Below are positions 1 through 6,421 of a stretch of 10,538 nt of DNA, one piece after another. The notes beneath the pieces are model-generated. The model was not told where the DNA came from. It made no database searches and was given only the letters and a program-made list of their open reading frames with translations. Source of the DNA: Conidiobolus incongruus B7586 (taxonomy: Eukaryota > Entomophthoromycota > Entomophthoromycetes > Entomophthorales > Conidiobolaceae). The stretch covers positions 1 through 10,538 of the forward strand of contig JNEM01014652.1 in assembly GCA_000697335.1 (NCBI GenBank), written 5' to 3'. The position numbers and the translations under genes are program-made. How positions within the stretch are numbered: the stretch's first letter is position 1; each line of letters starts with the position of its first letter.

Positions 1-291
1 AAACTTTAATATATATAAAATACTTGTGTGACTAATATTAAAGTGTCTTGAAAATTCTCTAGCTGAAATAAAAAGGTACTTTTCAATATAATTTTTTACT
101 TTATTAACAATTAGAAGAGTAACAGTTGAAATTAGTTTTCTAGATTTTAGCAAGTTTTGGGTAGTTTCTCTTTTAACCATAAAGTAATTTACCTAGTGAT
201 AAATTGTTGATTTAGATAATGCTTCATTACCAAAAGCTGTTTGTAAATTTTAAATGATTTTAGAGGGTTTGTGGTTAAGTTTTACTGATAC
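1..291 (-). pseudogene. mariner-family transposase, N-terminal part, cut by window edge
   Basis: Read on the minus strand from about 291 down to 1, one frame gives a peptide that matches the N-terminal DNA-binding half of mariner/SETMAR-type transposases. A first helix-turn-helix region (around FGNEALSKSTIYH) is followed by a loop in the position of the family's GRP linker (KSRKLIS). A second HTH region follows (SAREFSRHFNISHTSI, then LYILK). The frame has no break from an ATG at 180 to the window edge (60 codons). The upstream part carries two in-frame stops. One is TAG in the place of the Trp that normally follows the first helix, consistent with TGG to TAG; the other is a TAA. The gene is therefore probably inactive, although the catalytic domain lies outside the window. 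The family call rests on residue pattern alone, so Tc1-like versus mariner-like is less certain than transposase N-terminus. Confidence 0.6.
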
Positions 292-298
292 TAAAATA

Positions 299-333
299 AA
301 AAACTTTTGATGGTTACTATTTGGTTTAAGCAT
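299..333 (-). repeat. candidate terminal inverted repeat of the mariner element
   Basis: Just upstream of the mariner-like reading frame lies a stretch that reads, on the minus strand, TTAAACCAAATAGTAACC and then a run rich in A and T. Length, position and a TTA-type start fit a mariner inverted terminal repeat. The other end of the element is outside the window, so the repeat cannot be paired and the call stays tentative. Confidence 0.25.
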
Positions 334-519
334 AATTAAATTAAACAACTAATTTTAAAAAATTCATTTTTTAATCAAAAAAATTATTTTATATATATAT
401 ATATATATATATAATTCAAAACTATTTATTTTCCTATTTGTTTTGTATATATTTGCTTATTTGAAACTAATAATATGTTTGAAAAATTGGAAATTAAAAA
501 ATTTCCCATTTCTTTAATT
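334..519. other. AT-rich filler between two transposon remnants
   Basis: This stretch lies between the mariner remnant and the broken end of Tc1 copy 2. It contains the TA microsatellite and a short palindrome-like block near 488-506 (GGAAATT, AAAA, AATTTCC). I see no gene and no recognisable transposon sequence. It may be the pre-insertion flank or a diverged piece of either element. Confidence 0.5.
390..413. repeat. (TA)12 microsatellite
   Basis: Twelve uninterrupted TA units are read directly. A shorter (TA)8 run occurs at 980-995 inside Tc1 copy 2. Confidence 0.95.
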
Positions 520-1195
520 CTATAGTAATAACATTTAAACTCTCACCTAACTTTATAATAAAATTTTTTTATTTGGGGGTGTTTTTTTTAAGTTGTAAAT
601 AATATTTATCCTAATATAAAGTATATTTAATAATATTAGTATTAATTAATATTCTTATATAATTTTATAATTCTTGTTATATATCTATAATAATATTATA
701 TTTACTTATAATAATTAGTTGATAAATATACTTTTCATTATATTTATCTATAATTTTATTATAGTTAAGTTTTAATTTAGATGTTTTTTAACATTATATT
801 TAATAACCTTAGCTATAATAAATTAACTAATAGTAATAACTCTAGCAATCTCATAAATTGATTTATTTTCATTATAAAGTTAGTTAATATATAAGTGAAC
901 TTTTTTATATAAAATTTAATATTATAATATTAACTTTAAATTTTAGTTAATAGTTTTATTATATATATAATATAATAAATATATATATATATATAAGTTT
1001 TGTTATTTATATCTTTTTAACTTAAAAACCTATAAATTTATAACTCCCTTTGGTTAAATTTTAGGTTTTAATATATTAACTAATAGTTAATGAAATATGA
1101 TAATATATAGTTAGTTATAATAAACTAATATAGGTAAATTATATATTTTAATTTGAATTTATTTAATTAATAATTATTTAAGATATAGGTAAATA
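520..1195 (-). mobile_element. Tc1-like DNA transposon, copy 2, 5' part only
   Basis: The reverse complement aligns along most of its length with the first half of the element at 1198-2767. It covers the left terminal repeat, the transposase N-terminus and the block around 577-600, whose complement carries the ACACCCCC motif also found at 1867-1874. On the minus strand the HTH region reads like copy 1 but with many replacements (NENKSIYEIARVITIS here, KKGKSTYNIVRITSVS in copy 1), so the two are old, diverged copies. Similarity fades near 520, about 135 codons into the transposase, and the catalytic part is missing. In-frame TAA/TAG codons are present, so no product is expected. Its outer end, at about 1195, meets copy 1 across a single TA. 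Confidence 0.75.
1022..1195 (-). repeat. terminal repeat of Tc1 copy 2 with inner and outer subrepeats
   Basis: The inner subrepeat at 1022-1054 contains CCTATAAATTTATAACTC, which is shared with the inner subrepeat of copy 1's right end at 2552-2585. The outer subrepeat, about 1161-1195, is more decayed but still follows the copy 1 end (TAGGTTAGTG there, TAGGTAAATA here). Most differences at this terminus are G to A. Confidence 0.6.
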
Positions 1196-1197
1196 TA

Positions 1198-1425
1198 TAC
1201 TAATCTGCAAAAATAAGTTATAAAATCAAAAATATATATATTTTAATTAATAACTAAAACAATTGTATATATTAATTTACTTGAAATTATAATATATAAT
1301 TAAGGTATATTATTTGATTATAAATAAATATATTTAAATATATTTAGTAAACTATTAGCAAAAATATTAACTTTTAATATTTAACTAAGGTAAGTTATAA
1401 ATTTGTAGGTTTTTGAGATAAGGGG
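1198..1425 (+). repeat. left terminal inverted repeat of Tc1 copy 1 (IR/DR type)
   Basis: The outer subrepeat at 1198-1233 (core AAGTTATAAAATCAAAAA) and the inner subrepeat at about 1387-1418 (core AAGTTATAAATTTGTAGG) share the core AAGTTATAAA in the same direction. Two transposase-binding repeats inside each long terminal repeat is the known IR/DR layout of part of the Tc1 family, of which Sleeping Beauty is the best-known example. The spacer between the subrepeats is almost pure A and T. Confidence 0.7.
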
Positions 1426-1531
1426 ATATATTTAACAATATATAACTATATCTTTTTTCTCTCTTTGCTATTATTTTATATAATATTTTATAGATATATT
1501 AAATTTTGTTTATTAGTATCATTATACCTAA

Positions 1532-2539
1532 ATCCCTCTCTAAAAAATCTACTTGTGTATTAATTAACTTTATAAAAAAGGTAAATCAACTTATAATATT
1601 GTTAGAATTACTAGTGTTAGCTAGTTTATTATAGTTAAAGCTATTAAAAATAATAATAAAAACATATTTAAATTTAAATTTAAATAAATTAAGATTATAG
1701 ATAAATATAATAAGAAGTATATTTATAAGTTAGTTAATATAAGCAAGTATAATACTATTGTAGAAATACAACAAGAACTATAAAACTATATAAGAATATT
1801 AGTTAACACTAATACTATTATATGTATTTTATGTTAGTATAGATACCACTTACACTTTAAGAAAAAACACCCCCAACTAAAAAAATCCTATTATAAAATT
1901 AAACAGGAGTTTAAATATTGTTATTAATGTTAAATTAAAACTAATTAGAGTAAGGTTATTTAGTCTAATAAAACAAAAATATACTTTAGTAAATTTAATA
2001 AAAAAGTTAGATACTTTAAAAAAGATAAAAAATTATTTTGTGACTATTATGTTAATTTTACCTAAAAGTATAATAGTATGTTAATTATTGTTTGGGGATG
2101 TATGTTATCTTTAAGTGTAAGATATCTTTATAAAGTTAATAGGGGAATTAATATTAAGATGTATTAAAGTATTTTAAATAATAAATTGAAAAAAATTATT
2201 GAATAATATAGGTTAAACAAATCTAATGTTATTTTCTAGTAAGATAATACCTTTTGCTATACTATAACTTCTATTATTAAATAGCTTAAAAATAACAAGA
2301 TAATAGTTATATAGTAACTTCTTCAATTTTTTAATTTTAACCTAATTAAATACCTTTAGGATTAGTTAAAAAAAGCTATTAAAGTTTTCCCCCTAGTAAA
2401 AGATTTAAATCAACTTTAGAAATATGTTTAAGAAGTATAAAATAAGATTAACTTTTCCTAATGTAAAAAGTTAGTTGATCCTATACCCTACAAACTTAAA
2501 GAAGTTAGAAAAGCTAAAGATAAATACATTAGGTTTTAA
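1532..2539 (+). pseudogene. Tc1-like (DD34E) transposase pseudogene
   Basis: One frame can be followed for 336 codons without a visible indel, close to the 340 or so residues of Tc1 transposases. The HTH region (KKGKSTYNIVRITSVS) is at about residues 14-29 of the frame. VWGCM, the hallmark before the core fold, is near 2080-2105. The second catalytic Asp is at 2243-2245, in the place of the family motif QQDN. The frame holds about two dozen TAA or TAG codons and no TGA. The first catalytic Asp position (1967-1969) reads Asn and the Glu position (2348-2350) reads Lys. With 91 and 34 residues between the three positions, the spacing matches DD34E exactly. Stops fall where the family has Gln (QQDN) and Trp (the WSD motif, and two sites after NPIE). 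Any product would be severely truncated and non-catalytic. The true start codon cannot be fixed. Confidence 0.85.
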
Positions 2540-2551
2540 TTTTTTTTATCA

Positions 2552-2767
2552 CCAAAAACCTATAAATTTATAACTCACTTTAGGTAAAATTTAAGTGTTT
2601 ATATTTTAACCAAATAATAACTAAATATTATCATATAATGATATATATTATAAATAAATATAATAGATTTTAATTATTTAATTTAAGTTTATTTTATTAA
2701 ATATTAATTAAGTTATTAGTAAAAATATAAGTGTTTTTGATTTATAACTCATTTTTGTAGGTTAGTG
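2552..2767 (-). repeat. right terminal inverted repeat of Tc1 copy 1 (IR/DR type)
   Basis: This is the reverse-complement partner of the left repeat. The inner subrepeat is at 2552-2585 (core CCTATAAATTTATAACTC) and the outer one at 2729-2767 (core GATTTATAACTC, ending TAGGTTAGTG). It begins about 12 bases after the transposase frame ends, so the coding region runs almost into the terminal repeat. Confidence 0.75.
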
Positions 2768-3151
2768 TATCTTTAATTTTATCTGAATTTTTAGAAAATA
2801 TTTCAAATTTGATATAATTAATTTATTAAAATAAATATCTAATCTATTAGCAAAATATAATATATCAAAATAGAAAAATAAAATATTTTTAAGAAAAAAT
2901 ATATTATTCTCTATAAATATATAAGATAGATCTAATATTTTTTGTTATTATATTTTAAATAATTTTCCATTATTTTAATTTAAAGAATATTTACTAAATA
3001 TATTTAATCTAATAAATATTATTAAATTTATTAATTATATTAATATTTTATATATTAATAAATTTATATTATTATGCTTGAATGAAATATTATTAATATA
3101 TCAATAAAAGAAGTATATGAATTAAAAAAATATTTAACTTTAATTAAAATA

Positions 3152-3165
3152 TTTATCTAGATAAA
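3152..3165. repeat. palindrome TTTATCTAGATAAA
   Basis: A perfect 14-base palindrome. Its central 12 bases, TTATCTAGATAA, recur at 3984-3995, also as a perfect palindrome. The function is unknown, and in DNA this AT-rich a chance origin is possible. Confidence 0.4.
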
Positions 3166-3936
3166 ATAATATTATTATATTTCAAAATTAATTATCTATT
3201 CTAGTTTGATAGTTAAGCTAATATTATTTCTATTTTAAGCTGGCTTTGTCAGTCTATAATTGAAGAATACTCTTTTTTCACTTTTTTTTATTAGATTATA
3301 TCCAAATCCTTTATTATTCATTTAAGCAACTATTTAAATTCAAAAGTGATAAAGATTGAAAATAAGTTTTTTTTGGAATATTTTGCTATAAAATTTCAAC
3401 AATAAGTTCTAAAACCTACAGTCCTGATATGTTAAAAAGCAGGATTAATAAATAATTTACTAAATCATATTTTGAGTACTTTTCTAACAATGATCTTTAT
3501 TTACAAAACTTATTATAAAACACAACAATATGATTAATGAAATATATATGAGCTCAAATTTTTAAATAATAGCTTTATTTTTGAGTATAATTGAATTAAT
3601 CAAATAAATGATTTTGTGATACAATAATATAATAATATTAACAGAATTATCCAATATATCGGAATTAAACAATCTAGAATTTATCTTGTCTTACATTTTC
3701 CTAATAGTGGAATTCAATTAAAGAAAAACAAGGAATACACAGATATTATTTAGCTTATAATTAACATCAAAACTGTATCACCTTGAAAAGATCCATTTTA
3801 AATTTGAAATTTCTTATCAAATATCAAATATTATTCTACTTTATTTTATATTAACAATTTTCAAAATAGATAACAATTAAAATTTAGAAAAATAGATCAA
3901 TTGATGAGAATGTACTGATAATTTTCGCTTACACAA

Positions 3937-3962
3937 TAAAATGGATGTACAAAATGGATGTA
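3937..3962. repeat. 13-base tandem duplication
   Basis: The unit AAAATGGATGTAC occurs twice in direct succession, with the last base of the second unit changed. It is a short replication-slippage type duplication about 300 bases beyond the 3' end of the F-box-like gene. Confidence 0.8.
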
Positions 3963-4154
3963 TCATGGCATTGATGACACTTATTATCTAGATAAATTTA
4001 TTTAAATTGGAAAAGGTTACCTACAGGTTATTAGAAATTAAAATATAATAAACCTTAAATAAATAATATTATTTATTTCTTGTATATTCAATAAATTTTT
4101 AAAACGGCTAATATTAAGAGTAACAAATTAAAATCCAAATTTTTTAATTAATTT

Positions 4155-4168
4155 AGTTTATTTTAAAA
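4155..4168 (-). promoter_or_regulatory. candidate polyadenylation signal of the F-box-like gene
   Basis: On the minus strand, AATAAA (within TTTTAAAATAAACT) lies about 95-100 bases after the TAA stop. Spacing and hexamer fit a fungal polyadenylation signal, but the flanking DNA is so AT-rich that such hexamers arise by chance. Confidence 0.3.
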
Positions 4169-4259
4169 GGATTAAGATTGTGATATATTGTGAATAAGGA
4201 TGAAAGATAAATTAAATACATTTTAAGAATACATACAATCAAAACATTAATTTTTAAAC

Positions 4260-5930
4260 TTAATTACTGATGAAAAGTTTGGAAAAGGGTTTAACGATCT
4301 TTTCAACAAATTTGTTTTCTTGGCTGGAAGATCTTCTATTGACTAATCGAATATCGAATCTTTCAAAAGGATGAGTAAAATCATCGAATCTTGCACTAAA
4401 CACTTCAACATTTGGAAACATTTTAAATTGGGAGTCACCTTTCATACTAGGTGGTAAATGATCTTTCAAAACTGTTAAAGATACGATATCGGGGCACTTT
4501 TGCATAATTTTGCGAAGATATGCAATGCCAAAATAATCAATACCTGCTAAACTCACTTTGACCCAAGGGAGCTGTATTTTCATCTCGCTCAATGTTATCA
4601 TATGTTCAGTAGTGACATTGGTGCAAAATGTAAGTGTGATCACCTTGGGGAATAACATAGCGACTTCATGCCATTTAGGAGGGTGAACACCCTGGCAGTA
4701 ACTATAGCTGAGCCATAAAAGACCTATGTTAGGCATAAGCATATGTATGAGTTCAGGATTACTCAAAGCAGCATTAGAGAATGCAGGAACAGATAGTCTT
4801 TTCAATTTAGGCATTGGGTTGAAAAGGGTGAATGGTTTTGGGAGTGGAGTTAAGGAAACCAGTTCTTGGAGATTAGGACATTGAACTGATATTAAACTGA
4901 TGATTTCAGTATCTACAACAGGTAAATGTAGCTTTTCAAGTTTTGGGGCACCATCACTTAATCCTTCTTTGACTAAACGCTTAATATAATCCATTGCTAC
5001 GGTATGTTCGTCTTCAAGGCGTATTAAAAAGATAAATTCCTTATATCTACTAAGTTGAAATTTGTTGAAATTTATAGTGACATTGGCAAGGTCCTCATCT
5101 GTCAATTCGAAATGAGATTGAATGAGCAAATGGAAGCTATTCAAGTACTCAAGTCTCTTGGTAATAAGATATAAAGTCATCAGATCAGTCCAAGTCATTT
5201 TGCATTTTGGTGAAAGGGTGATTCTCAAATGATGAAGGTTCGGAAATCGAGGAATCACTTCTTTATACTGGTCAAATTGCTCCTGTGTGGCGCAGTTAAT
5301 TTCTAGTCTCTCTAAAACAGTTCTTAATGGAAAAGTTGTGCTCCAGTAAATCATATCATTGAACTCTTTAAGTCGGATTTCATTCAAATGGATCAAGATT
5401 TGACGATCTAAAATTTGATTCAGATATGACCAGTCAGACACCTCTGCAACATGTTTACTGCTCAGAATAATCTTTTCCAAGTTTTGCCAATTAATACGTT
5501 CTTCACAGTGTTTTAAAAAATCGCGAAAACTCCCTTTCCAGTATCTAGACTTTGCAGGGATTCCACAAAATTCTATCAAAACTAAATTTTGAGCGGGTCC
5601 AATAATGAATCGATAAAATTCTTGTGGGCCGAATAGAACGTCTTCTTCGGCTTTTAAAACATGTTTACCATACTTTTCAACCAGCTGAACTCCATTCTTC
5701 TTCATATAAATGTGAGGGTTGATAATTTCAAAATTCATTGGAGTTAGCATCTCGTTCCACTCGATACATCCTTTGCGCAGGTAGTGACGTCTGGACGGAG
5801 GCATATAGCTGGCTATCAGTTTGACTATTTTGGGGTCCGCGTGTCTCCAAGAAAAAGTGGGAGTAGATGATGTACTGCTGCGACTGGTGTCGTTTGATTT
5901 AATACTAGATCGGCTGGTATTAAACTTCAT
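4260..5930 (-). CDS. F-box-like / leucine-rich-repeat protein, 556 residues
   Basis: A single uninterrupted exon from ATG (5930-5928) to TAA (4262-4260). Residues 1-26 are a Ser/Thr-rich, probably disordered leader with TSRSS twice. Residues 28-60 look like an F-box (DPKIVKLIASYM, then LRKGCIEWNEML), with the hydrophobic spacing and the C-x-x-W-N ending common in fungal F-box proteins. From about 145 to 525 come irregular leucine-rich repeats of the RNI/AMN1 style: LEKIIL, LERLEIN, LHHLRITL, LEKLHLP, CPNLQELV, LKRLSVP, FPKVITLTF, CPDIVSLTVL and FPNVEVFSA. There is no signal peptide or membrane segment, so a cytosolic or nuclear place is expected. Known F-box/LRR proteins bind Skp1 through the F-box and present substrates to an SCF ubiquitin ligase; the substrate here is unknown. 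The F-box match is moderate, so an RNI-like protein without ligase function remains possible. The frame is open throughout, far less AT-rich than its flanks, and uses CAA/CAG for Gln, which argues for a functional host gene. Confidence 0.9.
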   Translation of the reverse strand: MKFNTSRSSIKSNDTSRSSTSSTPTFSWRHADPKIVKLIASYMPPSRRHYLRKGCIEWNEMLTPMNFEIINPHIYMKKNGVQLVEKYGKHVLKAEEDVLFGPQEFYRFIIGPAQNLVLIEFCGIPAKSRYWKGSFRDFLKHCEERINWQNLEKIILSSKHVAEVSDWSYLNQILDRQILIHLNEIRLKEFNDMIYWSTTFPLRTVLERLEINCATQEQFDQYKEVIPRFPNLHHLRITLSPKCKMTWTDLMTLYLITKRLEYLNSFHLLIQSHFELTDEDLANVTINFNKFQLSRYKEFIFLIRLEDEHTVAMDYIKRLVKEGLSDGAPKLEKLHLPVVDTEIISLISVQCPNLQELVSLTPLPKPFTLFNPMPKLKRLSVPAFSNAALSNPELIHMLMPNIGLLWLSYSYCQGVHPPKWHEVAMLFPKVITLTFCTNVTTEHMITLSEMKIQLPWVKVSLAGIDYFGIAYLRKIMQKCPDIVSLTVLKDHLPPSMKGDSQFKMFPNVEVFSARFDDFTHPFERFDIRLVNRRSSSQENKFVEKIVKPFSKLFISN

Positions 5931-5972
5931 TACTCAATATAGACTTTATAATCCAAACTCGATTTTTTAGTT

Positions 5973-5982
5973 GATATATACA
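5973..5982 (-). promoter_or_regulatory. candidate TATA-like element
   Basis: TGTATATATC on the minus strand lies about 45 bases before the ATG of the F-box-like gene. A second candidate, TATAAAGTC at 5942-5950, is only about 12-20 bases from the ATG and would give almost no leader. Neither is convincing in such AT-rich DNA. Confidence 0.25.
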
Positions 5983-6415
5983 CAATATTTGAATTAAACC
6001 ATTAATTAATTATATACCCAGTGAGATTAAAACTCAATTTGCAAGGTAAAAATAGGTATTTATATAATAATCGTTGGAGAAATAAAACCGGTTAGTTGTA
6101 AAAAAATGTAACGTGCTTCAATAAAATCAAATTATTATGGGAAAATGACCAATTTCAGATGATTAATAAAGGAAATTTATTCAGCTAATGATCTAATTTA
6201 TAACTTGATGATTATTTGTTGAGTTAAAATTGATCCGGCAGTTCAATAGCATTAATTTATTTTATTTTAAATAGGAATTCAATTTTATAAATTCTCTTTA
6301 ACATAATTCTATAATTATATATTAAAATCTATATTTATTCTATTCAATATTTCTTTGTTAGTTAATATATTATATTAAATTTTAATATAAATAAAAAAAT
6401 TTTTCATAATTTAAT

Positions 6416-6421
6416 CACGTG
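6416..6421. promoter_or_regulatory. CACGTG E-box-type site
   Basis: A perfect CACGTG palindrome, the core recognised by basic helix-loop-helix factors in fungi and other eukaryotes, about 490 bases upstream of the F-box-like gene. It opens a short CpG-holding block that runs to about 6462 and includes TCGCGA-like sequence (TTTCGCGATT). Its use as a regulatory site is inferred. Confidence 0.3.

Larger units (their letters stand above)
1198..2767 (+). mobile_element. Tc1-like DNA transposon, copy 1, both ends present, inactive
   Basis: This is a Tc1/mariner superfamily cut-and-paste element of about 1570 bp, the usual size for the superfamily. It has long inverted terminal repeats of roughly 220 bp. 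The ends read TACTAATCTGCAAAAAT on the left and, on the opposite strand of the right end, CACTAACCTACAAAAAT. A TA flanks each end (1196-1197 and 2768-2769), the superfamily's target-site duplication. Between the repeats lies one transposase frame on the plus strand. The element looks complete in length but is dead through many point changes. Because both ends are still recognisable, transposase supplied elsewhere might once have moved it; that is inference. Confidence 0.85.
2770..4259. other. AT-rich intergenic spacer, no gene seen
   Basis: This stretch runs from the right end of Tc1 copy 1 to the 3' end of the F-box-like gene. All frames are closed at short intervals and no tRNA or other RNA gene is recognisable. 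A weak resemblance to the outer Tc1 subrepeat occurs at about 2841-2872, too weak to call. The part up to 3659 contains no CpG; from 3660 on CpG reappears (3660, 3925, 4104). The last 100-200 bases must contain the 3' untranslated region of the gene. Confidence 0.7.

Noticed and set aside
1532-2539. Alternative genetic code with TAA/TAG read as Gln
   Set aside because: All stops in the transposase frame are TAA/TAG, and several fall at Gln sites. Others, however, fall at Trp sites and catalytic residues are lost, while the F-box-like gene uses CAA/CAG for Gln and ends in TAA. Mutation explains the data better.
2841-2872. Possible third Tc1 terminal repeat
   Set aside because: It shares TAATCT and a CAAAA-TATA-TCAAAA pattern with the outer subrepeat, but needs a gap and has no inner subrepeat or transposase sequence at the expected distance.
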